64,000 nt of DNA from Prosopocoilus inquinatus (taxonomy: Eukaryota > Arthropoda > Insecta > Coleoptera > Lucanidae). Position numbers and translations under genes: made by a program. The stretch covers positions 44,238,001 through 44,302,000 of the forward strand of contig CM069873.1 in NCBI GenBank assembly GCA_036172665.1, given 5' to 3'. Positions 1 through 11,295 of the stretch are shown in pieces; position 1 is the first letter of the stretch; the number at the start of each line of letters is the position of its first letter. The notes beneath the pieces are model-generated. The model was not told the origin of the DNA and made no database searches. It saw nothing but the letters and a program-made list of their open reading frames with translations.

Positions 1-360
1 AAAGATTTTAGAAAAATTTTTGTGCAAATCGTTTTTGATTGCAGTGAGAACCTCGAGCAGCCTCTGGACAGCTGTTTCAGCCCTGCTTGGGCAAGTCGTT
101 TTTGGTCTGCATGGGAATGTCGAGCTACGTTTCTGCTGAAGAAGCCCCAAGCAGGGCTGAAACAGCTGTCCAGAGGCTGCTCGAGGTTCTCACTGCAATC
201 AAAAACGATTTGCACAAAAATTTTTTTAAAATCTTTCATTATGCTTTGACAGCAAGCATGGCCGCCTTGCATGGGGGACTCATTAGGAGCAAATCCCGCT
301 TCAATTTGTCTATCCTACTGCAATGTTAAGTCAAAAAGCGATAGTAAGATGTCGCTATTT
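1..360. repeat. Hammerhead-satellite copy, palindromic fragment
   Basis: First copy of a satellite family that recurs at 34.9-36.2 and 56.6-57.5 kb. Bases ~22-90 are repeated in inverted orientation at ~149-216, so the piece folds into a hairpin. The right part continues through the same unit sequence seen elsewhere (motifs GCAAGCATGGCCGCC and AAAGCGATAGTAAGATGTCG). Open frames here are by-products of this palindrome and are not proposed as genes. Confidence 0.85.
120..184 (+). ncRNA. Type-I hammerhead ribozyme (predicted)
   Basis: Read 5' to 3': outer stem I TCGAG, internal loop, inner stem I TTCTG, core CTGAAGA, stem II AGCCC/GGGCT with a 6-nt loop, core GAAA, very short stem III (AC/GT, loop AGCT), cleavage-site GTC, then CAGAG and CTCGA closing stem I. 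Order and spacing match the hammerhead consensus CUGANGA-stem II-GAAA-stem III-UH. The inner stem I has one G-U wobble. The first stem II pair is A-U rather than the usual G-C. Self-cleavage is inferred, not shown. Confidence 0.8.
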
Positions 361-3300
361 TATATGTTTAATTTTAATAATATTTAAATACACATCTATC
401 ATCTGAACTTTTTGTTTACATATGCCGCATGTATTAGAATTCTTGGTGTGACTATTTACACATTTACAAGTAGAAATTTACACTTAGAATACAAAATTTT
501 ATGAAAACTAATAAATAAATCAGAAACATTAAAAATAATACACAACTTTTTGGTTATAGTATTGGCGCTAAGTTGTCCTCGGCTATTATTTATTAGTAAT
601 AACTGTTACTTTTGGATTTATCGCTACTCTTTTTCGGTCATGCTGTGTTTACTTTTTTTCCTTGAAATTACACTTCTTCCCCCTTACATGGTCACGCTTA
701 GTGTCTCTCACAGGACGTGCTATCTGCAAATTTTTATTTGTGTACTCGTAGCTTATCTTATTTATTCACACGTACCTGTTATTTACTTCGCTAGAGTTGG
801 CGTCCACGAGTTTTAACATCTCACAAAATTCCTCGGCGTGCTTGTTTTGTTTCCGCCAACCGTCATCGGTTTTGTGCTCCCTTCTAGGGCCCTGGAATTC
901 TGTTTGTTTATTTCCTTAAAGTCAAATTGTTGAGATTATGTTTTGTTTCCTTTCTGTGTCACGCAAGGCAGTGCCAACTGTTTCATTTTCTTTACCCTAG
1001 CGTAAGTTTTCGGGTGTTTGTTGTCACGCTTTCATAATTTCCTTTTTAATTTCTTCTCGATCGCTTGTCCTTTTGGCTCAGTTTGTCCCCCCTCTCCCGT
1101 TTTGCATTTTATGTATTTTTCGTAAATTTTCCTTCACCCTCCTGCGGCTAATTTCACTGCAGTTGCGCTCTCGTCTTCGGTTATACCACGATATACAGAA
1201 CACTGGTACGCGCACTTCCCTATCTTCCCCATACAAAACGAGGAAGTCAAAAGTCAATGTATGAAGGACTGTCACTAAACGTCATTAATGTACTCCCGTA
1301 GGTTATATTACGTGTTGTAGGCACGGTTGTAGGCGACGTATATTCAGTATTTACGTGTGTATTAATGGCAAACTTTGGTTGGTGTGCAATGAAATACAGA
1401 ATAAATGGCGACTGTCAAATTTAGCAAGCAATCAAACAGATGTAGATATTTACTAATGTTACGAGCAAGTACGTTTTGCCTTGATTTTTACAAACCTTTC
1501 AGAGGTTATTGGTAGTGTTTGTTTCTTGTATCTGTTTGGTAGTGGTGGAAGAAAGGACAGATGTGAGATTAGCATTAGTTCAGTAGGAGCAAACATTTAG
1601 TTGAGGAATAACATCATCTGTCAGTGTGCTTTGAATGATTTCATTTCCACTGACAACGATTTTTTACAATTTTTCTTGAAAATGTATCAAGCACACAAAA
1701 TGTTGCTTTAATATTGTGACACCTGCATTTTGATTCATTCTTGAAGCCTTTCCAAAATCTATAATTAACAATATTTCATAATTAATGGTATGAATCGTAA
1801 GTCTACATCTGTAACCCAAATTGGTTTGACAGCAGTTTATTCTGGTTAACTGAAAATTTAATGATGCTTTAAATATCTACTAATGTTTTTGATTCACTGG
1901 CATTGAATCAACGCACAACGAGTATCTTCATCTTGTGTTATTACAAGATGCAAACACTCTGACTGCAACCAGTGCAAATGAATAGAAGATGCTATTTGCT
2001 TCACTGTTCTTTGTCAATTTCTTCGAGATTAATAAATCATTTTATTTTCTGAAAGAGCCAGAGTGAAACGTAGATAAACTTTCATTACGTTGGTCAGCAT
2101 CATTAGTTTTTTCAAACTTGTGATGCAAATGAAGACAAGTGCTACTCTTACGGTAATCTTGGAATAAGGGATGTAATCAGATTAAACAATATGTTTATTA
2201 AATTAGAAAGAATATAAAGAAGGTTATGAGCCTCTCACATAACACTTGATATTTTCAGCTTCGATGGAATTAATTTGCAAGGTCATCAAACTTGAAGGAA
2301 ACAAGCTGCAATAACGTTTAGGTGTTTTAACTTTATGCACTTTTGGTGTCACTTGCATGCAGAACTGATGTTACTAGATAGGTACTTTTGTGAGTTTATA
2401 TCTACTCGTTATATTGAGTACATTTTAATCAGTACATCGGTCAGTTTAATGCCAGATGGATTGCTGGATATTCTAGGTTAGCTAGCAATCTTAGCATGAG
2501 TTCATGTTTATGTTAAAATTTCCTTGCTTCAATACAAATTAACTCTGGGAAGCCTTTCTATTTTGACTGCAATGTAACTAAATTAGGAAACGAATTAAAT
2601 TATTCGCCAATACATACCCTCTTTAAATTAAAATTTCTATGCCTGACAACTTCGCTTTAAATTCATAGTTAAAATTTAAAATGCAGTATTTAACCTCAAG
2701 CCAGTTGTTGCGTACTGACCTCTGTTTATCTCTCCCCATGTGTTTTGTGTTTACCACAAGAGCCTCAGAAGAATCGGCTGCGGAATTTGATAAATATGAC
2801 AGTCCGCGATACGGTTCTGCCATCTAGCAAATTTTTACAAACTACTCAACTTGCTCAAAATTTTAAACTGAAAATGGCGGCGAGTGAGCGTACCAGTGTT
2901 CTTTATATCGTGGGTTGTACGTTAGAGAGTTCATTCATAGACAAAAAAGGAAATAGACTGCTGACTCTTGCATATAAAAGTGGTGTCGAGTTTTTACGCC
3001 ACTGTATTTGCCTGACATAAGTACATTAAGACCAGGGCGCCAGCGGGTGTTCTACCTAGATGGCAGCACTTGTGAAAGCATTCTACAATTTTTGTGGATA
3101 TAAATCTCAAGAAGGAATAATTTTTTTCCCAATTTTTAAAAGTGTTATGTTTCTTCATAAATCTATAAAGGTTTTCTGAAAATAGTATAAAATTTGATTG
3201 ATATTTAATGTGGTTAATTCAATAATTAAATTGTCAATATGTAACTTTTTTTTCAACAAAATTCGAAAAACAAATTATCACACGACGTCAATAAATGCAT

Positions 3301-3655
3301 TTAAAACCATTATCTGCAATATGAGGAAGTTATCTCGTGTAATTACGACATTAAATAGATTTTAAATGTCGATTGTGGTGGTTCGAAGAGGCACTAAAAC
3401 AATTTTCTCCAGAATAGTTCAGTCCTTCTCCAAATGAGGGCGCTCTTGTAACTGCTTTTCAAAGTCCCTATCTATGCATATTAAGCTATTATGCATAATT
3501 CTTAATTAAGGCGGTGCGACAACAAATTTTACTCAAATGATAGTTTTCAGACATCGATAATATCGATTATTTATTCAATATCAATAGTTTTTATTTTTCC
3601 TATCAGTATTTTATAATAAATTTGAATATTGGTATTCTTGTATAGTCCTACTCCC
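361..3655. other. No recognisable gene; AT-rich intergenic DNA
   Basis: No convincing coding exon, RNA gene or bounded transposon was recognised. A short ATG frame from about 2,872 (49 codons, starting ATGGCGGCG) has no recognisable domain and is not called. The stretch may include old unrecognised transposon DNA. Confidence 0.5.
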
Positions 3656-4012
3656 AATGTACAGTGTATTTTTTTATATTTTGCGCCCTATCTAGAAGCT
3701 TTATTTTAGGAACCACAGAAAAACTTTAAATACAAAAGTTATACGTTTTATATCTATTATCTTGTAGAGTTATCACTAGAAACAAAAGTGCTCTTTCATC
3801 TTAAGAAACAAAATATAGGGTGTTCCATTCCAAAAAATTAAAGTTGGTATTTTTTCTCCACTTTGCGCTGCGCATTTGTTTCTTGTTATAACTCTAAAAG
3901 ATAATAGACATGAAGCCCTACAACTTTTGCATTTAAAGTTTATCTCTAGCTCCTAAAATAAAGTCTCTAGGTAGGATGCAAAATATAAAAAAAAACCTGT
4001 ACATTTATAATA
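3656..4012. repeat. Imperfect inverted-repeat element (MITE-like)
   Basis: Arms of about 130-140 bp at ~3,657-3,800 and ~3,870-4,010 are reverse complements of each other with moderate divergence; shared pieces include TTTATATTTTGC, CTTTATTTTAGGA and AACTTTAAAT. The centre contains AGGGTGTTCCATTCC, a motif common at the ends of insect mariner-like repeats. No clear target duplication, so the class is uncertain. 4,013-4,721 beyond it holds nothing recognisable. Confidence 0.6.
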
Positions 4013-4721
4013 CTTGTAATTTGGAATTTCAGTTATTATTACATCCTCAAAACGTTCCATGTCCGCATCATAAAATATTTGAGGAGTATTGGCATTTGAG
4101 GTGCTGTAACAGTGACAAGTTTAATTAGAAAACTTTTTTATAGAAACAAAATAGTGCAGAAAATACTAGGTAATTTGAGAATCTTATCTTGGCTCACTCT
4201 CGTTAAATGCACAGAACATTTTCTTGTTCTCCAAATGTCTTTCATTGATTTTGCTTTTTTATTTTTTTTCGGCCGTTTTGCGTACGTTCTGCCCATTGTA
4301 AAAGCACAATAATACAACACACCACCAAAATTATTGGAAAAAAAAAACAAACAGCTAAACACAGAGTCCAACACAATAAACAAAAATAGTCGAAACAATG
4401 CTCAGGCACGGTTGCTATATAGCACGTGTTACGTGGGCTAAAATGCGCAGTTGCGACACCCTCTGTTTGCATATAATAAAACCATCAATTTGGTCTGGCA
4501 ATTTCGTCAAGCCCCTGGAAAAGTTGTTTTAACACCCTTACAACTAAAATTGGTAACATTACTATGCTTGCTCCATCTGTTGCTTATTTATTTGAATACA
4601 TCAAAAATACTGCCATCCCCACCCTTCGAGCCGTGGTCTTAATAATAATGCAAAACCCTGTTAAAGGAAAAGGCCGGGAAATTTAAATAAATTCCCACAC
4701 ACCCATAAAAAAAATTATTTA

Positions 4722-4822
4722 TAAGTACATGTGAATTATTCGGTGAAAGAACAATAAGTGACTACTTTGTATTTATGGAATCACTTACTATCCTTTCACT
4801 GAATAATTCACGTGTACTATAT
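4722..4822. repeat. Small palindromic MITE (~100 bp)
   Basis: AGTACATGTGAATTATTCGG at the left end is matched in inverse by the right end (CACTGAATAATTCACGTGTACT read outward), with flanking ATA on both sides. A non-autonomous DNA transposon or fold-back repeat; class not assigned. Confidence 0.6.
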
Positions 4823-5040
4823 ATGAAGTTTGATCAAATCAATGAAATAAAAGAGATATATAAATTACGATACGATTTATTAACATGTAGCTAAATACAA
4901 AAAGTAATAATAAGAAATTAAAAAATGGTACAAAACTATTTATTTAACAAAAATAGTCTTAAGAGTAACAATTCAAAACATATTAAGATTAATCTCAGTC
5001 TAAACTTGGTTTAAAAACTAAATTGACTGGGAAGTATTGT

Positions 5041-5345
5041 TCTAATATGTGAACTCCCTCCTGGCCTCGAATATGACAAACAAAGTGATCCTGTTAGAGG
5101 TTTTGTAGATTTTAGTGGACCTCATCTAGGACCTAGTATTTACTGATCATGCATTAACATTTATTGTGAAGGAAATTCATAGAAAGTGGAAACTGTATGT
5201 TCGCTTTTGTCAAGGAACTATGTCAACTATTGAATTATTATTATTAAACTGACTGATTGAGGTTTACATGTGGTAGCCATAATTTCAGATGAAAGTTCAG
5301 CTAATCAAGCTGCTGTTATTAGATTAATTTCCGAAACCAACCTTT
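5041..5345 (+). pseudogene. P-element/THAP9-like transposase fossil
   Basis: Three consecutive plus-strand frames read as one decayed protein. The first gives LPPGLEYDKQSDPVRGFVDF (about 5,055-5,115), the next TDHALTFIVKEIHRKWKL and QGTMSTIELLLL, the last GLHVVAIISDESSANQAA. Such segments are typical of the RNase-H-like core of P-element and THAP9-type transposases; the acidic residue in the IISDESSAN motif is the one expected there. Frames are broken by at least two frameshifts and in-frame stops, so it is dead. The THAP DNA-binding end was not seen. Alternative: another RNase-H-fold transposase family. Confidence 0.6.
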
Positions 5346-5399
5346 ATTTTGCATAACAAAATTTTTTTATCACTATCAGGTGCAATTGCGAAACTAATT

Positions 5400-6400
5400 C
5401 CTGTTGAATAATTTATTTCCCGAGAAGTTGATGGAACACTTCAACAAATGCCTCATAGATTATTATTTTGTCTCCTTCTAAATCAGCATTACACCATATT
5501 TCAGAGAAATAACTAAATCAACTAATTTCTGCTTTGTACTGTCACTTACATATTCAATAACTAAGCTGCCTCTCCAAACAATTACCATGTCATGAAGATA
5601 AACTTTCTGGTGTGGTTCTTGTGTTAGTGACAAATGCTCAAGAGATGATTGCACTGTGCAATGCATCTATAATAATTGACTTAAATATTTACACTTCTAA
5701 TAAAGCAAGTACACGGACCTCCTTGTTTCTCTCAGGTGTAACAGGTGATTGTTGATGTGGTGACTGCCAGAAACAATTTTCCAGTGTTGGGGGCTCCTTG
5801 AATCCTACATAAAATTTCCACATTTAATTTTCTTGTTTTGTATATGCAAACTATTATTCTTACCTGATAAATACAATACAGGAAATGCATATTTCTATTT
5901 CATTTTCTTTCGACGCAATGATAATTATACTAAAGTGAATATTTTATAACAGTAATTGTAAATAGATTATCGTTACCAGTTAAAAAATAATGATCACATG
6001 TGAAATATTTAATCAAGCATACACAATCCACTAATTCAACAAATGCCCAAACATAAAATTAGCAGTTTCTTTTTTTATCACTTAGAATTCGTCAGTACAA
6101 TTTTGAAAGATGAATGAAAGCAAAACTTAACCAAAGATGACAAAGAAATCCACTATGGCGAAAAGACGGACATGATTGGTGGATATGGTATTCACATATT
6201 TTCTACCAATTCTACCAACCTCAGGTGTACAATACCGAGTCTTGGATCTGCCAACATCATCCTTTTTTGTGCTTCCGCACTGTCTAAATTTTCAATATTT
6301 AATTTCTTCAGTAGCTCCTGGTAGGTCATTTTTTAAAAATAATATTTCGCGTGCTTCACATTCCATAAAATAGGCAGTTTTTCATAATCTTGCAAAGCAA
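5400..6400 (-). other. Unidentified exon-like coding fragments
   Basis: Minus-strand segments look protein-coding but were not identified. (a) ATG at about 6,330 reads MTYQELLKKLNIENLD... for ~36 residues before possible GT donors near 6,220. (b) A possible AG acceptor near 5,806 opens a frame containing FKEPPTLENCFWQSP and ALLEV, ending in a stop. (c) 5,666 down to ~5,435 reads SLEHLSLTQEPHQ, VIVWRGSLVIEYVSDST, then after one frame change GDKIIIYEAFVEVFHQLLGK. Splice phases do not join cleanly, suggesting a decayed gene, a retrocopy or a transposon accessory gene. No function is proposed. Confidence 0.3.
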
Positions 6401-7427
6401 CAAAGCTGTTTCATTGGTCCATTCCATGGCTAACTGAAAATTCAGAAACCTTTTCTACGAGGGCTGTGTCGCATGGCTTTCAATATGCGACTTTTTTCTC
6501 CTTCAAACTACTTCATGCGTGAAGCAATTAATTCTTTAAAGCACGTACCCGAGACCGACACCAAGCGGCTCGCTCTGCCAGCCATTCGCGCATGATGTGC
6601 GTGCGCGCATAGATGTATACACTTGAGCATTCGCAGTGGATCAGTGCGTGCGTGCTCGCCTAAATGCACCAAAGAGGATCACGTTTACGGCTATTCGAGC
6701 TCGCGGCTGTTCGCGCACAGGAAAACACAACGTGAGCGTGTGCGCATAGTCGTTTACACTTGAGCGTTCGCGGATTTGTGCGTGCGTGCTCAAGTCTCAA
6801 CGCACCTTAAGGTACATCGAGGAACGTGGCAAGTCTCCCCCCCCCCCCCCGACAGTGGTCTAAAGGCTGTACGATTTATGACCAGCATTGTTGTCACTCA
6901 GCTCGAAGATCGTCGCCCTCGGTAATTTCGTCTCCCTAAGGCGTGAAAACATTTCCTGTCGAGGCGTGAAAACTTCGCCAGTCGAGGGACCACCATTTTC
7001 TTCGTGCATGCTGTGCTGCTGCGGAAGCATTTGGACTTACGATAAGTTGCCTCTTTTTTTTTGCTTTTTAAAATCCTCTTCTATTTTACGCATTTCATTT
7101 CGTTGCGCGTCTCCGCCCTTTTGGTTGACGCTTTTGGCTTCGCCAAGTTTTTTTTACTGGTTCTATTTTATTTTATATACCGGGTGTTCAGCCCCTCAGG
7201 CTTATATCCTGGGTGTTCTGCCCTTCAGGCGTAGATACTGAGTGTTCAGCCCCTCAGTCCAACCTACTCCCCTTCAGGGATTTACTTTTTTTCTTCCTTT
7301 TTTTTTGATGTGTCAATTTTCATAATTTTAAACATTTATCTATTTTATTTACTTTCTCCTGTATGCTTTTCGGATATTATTCTGATGTTATTATGTACAT
7401 GAAAGCCGTACGCTTGGATCCATCGCG
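6401..7427. other. No gene; CpG-rich patch and homopolymer
   Basis: Bases ~6,545-6,815 are unusually rich in CpG for this window, with near-repeats such as TTTACACTTGAGCGTTCGC. A run of 14 C lies at 6,837-6,850. At ~7,180-7,260 there are short quasi-repeats of GGGTGTTCAGCCCCTCAG. No coding exon recognised. Confidence 0.5.
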
Positions 7428-7638
7428 TAAGTCCTTGTTCACAATGAGCGTAAGACATAAGACAAACATAAACGTAAGATTCACATAAGACATAAGATTT
7501 TGTTCCTATTCACAATGACCGTAAAACATAACGCATATTTTGAATATACGCAAGCGCAATAGCAAATATATGTATTTGACAGGTTCACTTGTAAGTTTGG
7601 TTAAATCAAATAATAAAATTCTTAATCAAGATTATATC

Positions 7639-8894
7639 ATGGATGATACTCTTACAACACAGTTATTACTCCTATTATTACTAAAAAGACGTGTAGCACA
7701 AAGAAAGTGTTCAAAAGAAAGAAAGGCAAGACGTTGGTGGGTCAGACCTGTCAATTTAAAAAGGGAGAAAACAGGCGAATTCAAGCGAATTATATTAGAA
7801 TTAAAACTGCATGATGAAGAATGGTTTTTTACATACACCAGGATGACGCCAGCTGTATTTGATAATTTATTAAATATAGTTGGTCCATCAATCGCAAAAA
7901 CTAGCATTCGCAAACCAATATCTTCTAGTCAACCTCCACTTATTACATTAAGTTTGATATATTGTTTGATGTAAATGTATATCATGTAATGTAAATATAC
8001 GTTATAGATTTTTGGCAACTTTAGAGTTATTTTTCAATTGCTCAAAGCTATTGCATAGGAAAATCTACAGTTTGTGTAATTGTGAAAGAAGTTGTACATT
8101 TAATATGGCAATTAATGCCTGAACCTAATGAAACTGTGTTTCGAAGAATTGCTGATGAGTACAATAATGTTTGGAATGTGCCTAATTGTATAGGGAGTAT
8201 TGATGGGAAACATATTAGAGTAACGGCTCCAGCAAAAAGTGGATCTCTCTATTACAATTACAAAGGATATTTCAGTATTGTTTTGCTGGGCGTATGTGAT
8301 GCACAATACAATTTTACATACGTTGATGTAGGAGCATATGGATCTGTTAGTGATGGTGGTGTCTTTAGCAGTTCTCATTTCGGCAGACGGTTTCAAAGTA
8401 ATTCACTACCAATTCCAATGGAGGTAGCTTTACTGGGAACTGACACGAAGATGGCTCATTTTTTTGTTGGTGATGCTGCATTTCCACTATCTAAAAATTT
8501 AATGAGGCCTTTCTCTGGAAATAAGGTAAATTTATTGCAAGCAGTATATAATTACCGCATCTCAAGAGCTCGCAGGGTGATTGAAAATACATTTGGCATA
8601 TCAGTAGCTAGGTGGAGAATTTTCCACAGAGCAATCTGTGCATCCCCAGAGAATGTGGAGAATATAATTACAGCTACTATATGTCTACATAATTTTATCA
8701 AATCTTTCCAGCCAGCCAAGGAATATTATTGTCCAAATAATTTCACTGATGATGATGATGTTTTGGGCAAATGGAGGCAAGAAGTTGAAGGCACAATACT
8801 AAATGGATGCGGTAGACTAGGATCGAATAATGCTGCATGTATAGCTACCAACATGCGAAACACGTTAGCAACGTCCCCTTTGAATTGTGGATAG
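7639..8894 (+). pseudogene. Harbinger transposase (frame-disrupted)
   Basis: Catalyses cut-and-paste transposition of the host element in the nucleus. The N-terminal part begins MDDTLTTQ at 7,639 and runs to 7,974. The DDE core is at 8,082-8,894 with the expected acidic residues in GSIDGKHIR, VGDAAFPLS and RRVIENTFG, followed by TICLHNFIK. Between them, 7,971-8,007 is a GT...AG stretch of only 37 nt, either an extremely short intron or an insertion. After it the frame reads FLATLE and then needs a shift near 8,025-8,030 (about 2 bp missing) to read IAQSYCIGKSTV. The upstream start at 7,540 lies near the terminal repeat and is less likely. The core alone is intact. Confidence 0.85.
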
Positions 8895-8949
8895 CATTTA
8901 AAGTATTTAAAATAGCATCGTCGATAGACTCCTCCACATTACCCCTTTT

Positions 8950-9720
8950 CTTCTGTAAAACCTCTGTCTTCCTTTTCTTTGCAGGGGTTTCTGCATCTGT
9001 AATGCCAAATTCTTAATATGTTTTCAAGCTGTAACAAGTTTCAATAATCCTGAGATGCTAGGAGTGGCACGAATGTTTAGCATTTCCTCCACTTGTGGTC
9101 CTCCCTGCTCATCATTTAATAGCATGCTATCTGTAAATACGAATTATTTAACACATATATATATGTATGCATATTTAATATTACCATCCAAGGAAAATGA
9201 CATTTGAAAACACATATCACTTTCTTCGGTGAAAGGGTGCTCCGAATTTTCTAACTGAAGCACAGAATATGTCAATTTTTCTTTAGTTGGAATTCGCCTG
9301 AAACAAGAGTTTTCGTAAATTGTATATATTAATTTTCCACATGCAATATTTTTTTTATACCTTCTTTGTTGTAGAAAATCATCCAGAAACCTTAAGTCGT
9401 CGAACCAAGCCCATGTACTTATATCAAAATCACCTGATCCACTTGGCTTATTTATGATTTTCTTTTTTTCCCTCATATACTTATCACTTAAATTTTTCCA
9501 CACCTTCTCACATAGTTCACCTGAAAACACAATATACGTAATGTTTATTGTTTTAATTAGTTTTAACAATCAAATTACCTGTTGAATTTAAGCTTCCTCC
9601 TATTTCACACCAAATATTTGTTTTTCGAACTACATCTTTGTAATTCTTATCAGCCCTATTGAATAGGCATGGTTTTAATTTCACTAATTGGATTAAGGTT
9701 TCTATATTGATATTTTCCAT
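8950..9720 (-). CDS. Harbinger MADF/Myb-like accessory gene, multi-exon
   Basis: Second gene of the Harbinger element; such proteins bind the element ends and help the transposase enter the nucleus. Four phase-compatible exons are visible on the minus strand: 9,720-9,579 (ATG at 9,720, MENINIETLIQLVK...), 9,520-9,361, 9,297-9,185 and one opening at about 9,130, each bounded by GT/AG. Exons 1-2 form a MADF-type domain (LIQLVKLKPCLFNR, CEKVWKNLSDKYMREKK, STWAWFDDLRFLDDFLQ). Exon 4 stops after LLKLVTA; a further coding-looking stretch follows in another frame after a possible acceptor near 8,998 (ETPAKKRKTEVLQKKRG, a basic, NLS-like tail) and runs toward the transposase 3' end. The last exon is therefore uncertain or frameshifted. 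Confidence 0.8.
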
Positions 9721-10264
9721 CACCTTGCTATAGATTACAGTAAAAGTTACTCGTCACCACTATAATAATATACATGATTCTTACCTATAGATAAATTATT
9801 TTGTAAATGTAAAAACGACTGGTGTTGCGTTGCTGTGCCCAAGCAGGAGCAACTTCTTTCTCGTAGTTAAATAAACTCACTGAATTCCTACTTTTGAATT
9901 AATATTTACACTTGAACTATGCTAATGAATTGATACGATACTATCTACACTTATTTTAAAATACAACAATTGTCGTATTAGACAAACTTCTAAATTAATT
10001 GAGGTTAGCTGCGTTTGTATTTCTGCCAACTCAGAAACATTAAAACATTACTAGTTTTTACATAGCGCGTGCATAAGTAATACATAAAGTTGAACTATTC
10101 TCAACTTTACGTATTTTTTACGTTTGCACATAACACATCCATAAGACATAAGATTTCTTGTGGTCACTGTGAACGCTTACACTGCTTTCCCATTATTCAA
10201 CTTTACGTATTGTGTGTATCTTATGTCTCTCTTATGTGTTACGTCCATTGTGAACAAGCACTAA

Positions 10265-10570
10265 ATCATAACACCGTACCTTCAGTACCACTGTATCAGC
10301 CTATTGTTAGGCAAATTCTTGCTTTGTGGACTGTGATTTTTTTTACACCAATTATATTTCTTTATATACCAGAACGGGTGTGGTCTTTCTTTTTTTGGGG
10401 GTTTGTTTGGGGAAGGTGAACCCTTTGGTAATTTCGTTTAAGAACCTGGGACCTGTAGCGTTGAATCTTACCGTGTTGCCCGAATATTTCCCTAGTGGGG
10501 TGTTTGGAAGATCTCTCCCTCGCAAAGCGACACTGGGTGGCGCCTCCCTTTATATATATATATATATATA
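10265..10570. other. Spacer ending in a TA microsatellite
   Basis: No gene recognised. Ends in a (TA)n run at about 10,551-10,571 abutting the Penelope palindrome; a matching TA-rich run lies on the far side at ~12,010-12,031. Confidence 0.6.
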
Positions 10571-10632
10571 TGCTGTAGTATTCTTCCGGGTAGTCCTCCG
10601 CGTTGAGTTCTCTAAAGAACTATTTGTCTTCT

Positions 10633-10669
10633 GACAACGTTTCGGCAAGGTCTCACTTGCCATCTTCAG
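10633..10669 (-). ncRNA. Hammerhead-like motif of Penelope element (left arm)
   Basis: Minus-strand order: CTGAAGA, one extra T, GGCAAG hairpin CTTGCC, GAAAC, then GTTGTC. This fits the hammerhead layout with a short stem III (AC/GT) and a GTC cleavage triplet, as reported for Penelope-like elements. A complementary stem I was not found around it and one base is extra in the core, so activity is doubtful. Confidence 0.5.
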
Positions 10670-11295
10670 GTCTTCGCTGCTGCTTGCCTGCTTCTGCTCC
10701 TCGTCGTTACTCGAGTCACAGTGGCTTCTGGTCGCGCTGGTGGTGGTTTAAGTACCGTGTTGCGGTCACGCGTCGTTACGCTTGGTGGTTTTTCCGCTTG
10801 ACTTCTTGTTGTTGGTTGATTGGGTCGTGCCTGTTGACTGCTTTCTCCTAATCCTGATGGTCCGGGGTTCGCTGGTTTCTGGCTTCGGGTTACTGGTCCT
10901 CGACGGTCGGTGGATTTTCGGATCACTGGCCTCCAGGTGGGTGGTAGTCGTAAGGCATCATCTCTGGTGTTTAAGTTCATCTGATGTTTCTCGATTTCTA
11001 TCGCTTCTCGGATGATGCGTTTGGTCTTGTGTTCTACGCTGGCAATTGTTCTGGTGTTGTTGAAATCTATTTTGTGTGAAGTCGCTTTTACGTGTTGTGC
11101 CAATGATGATGTTTTCTCGTCCTTCACGACGGCCTTTCGATGTTCTTCTCTCCTGACGCTTATTTTTCTATTTGTTTGGCCTATGTAGACCTTGTCGCAA
11201 TCTTGACAGGGAATTCCGTACACGCCTTGGCTTTCCAGTTGTATTTTAGTTTTGACTGTTGGCAGGATGTTTCCAATTTTCCTGCCAACAGTCAA
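10666..11295 (-). pseudogene. Penelope-like GIY-YIG endonuclease (left arm)
   Basis: C-terminal endonuclease module that nicks DNA for Penelope-like retrotransposition. The 209-residue frame contains GVY (24-26) and YIG (37-39) of the GIY-YIG fold, the catalytic-region Arg in SVRREEH, and a Cys/His set (C30, C33, H52 and the QHVKATSH segment) like the zinc-binding CCHH of Penelope-like endonucleases. A Thr/Pro/Arg-rich basic tail follows (TRSRSRQAAAKT). The apparent ATG is a by-product of the palindrome junction: no reverse transcriptase precedes it, so this is a 5'-truncated copy. Confidence 0.85.

Larger units (their letters stand above)
7431..10261 (+). mobile_element. PIF/Harbinger DNA transposon
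   Basis: About 2.83 kb, bounded by imperfect terminal inverted repeats (left CTTGTTCACAATGAGCGTAA, right mirror CTTGTTCACAATGGACGTAA) and a 3-bp target duplication TAA at 7,428-7,430 and 10,262-10,264, the TWA-type duplication of this superfamily. It contains the two genes expected of an autonomous Harbinger: a DDE transposase on the plus strand and a MADF/Myb-like accessory gene on the minus strand, convergent. Subterminal bases repeat ACATAAGA several times. The transposase looks damaged, so present mobility would need help from another copy. Confidence 0.92.

Noticed and set aside
2745..3020. ATGGCGGCG-initiated frame as a host first exon
   Set aside because: The start context is attractive, but the 49-codon product shows no recognisable motif and no donor was supported.
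10603..10851. Frames antisense to the Penelope endonuclease on both arms
   Set aside because: Shadow frames duplicated by the palindrome; the GIY-YIG frame accounts for the sequence.
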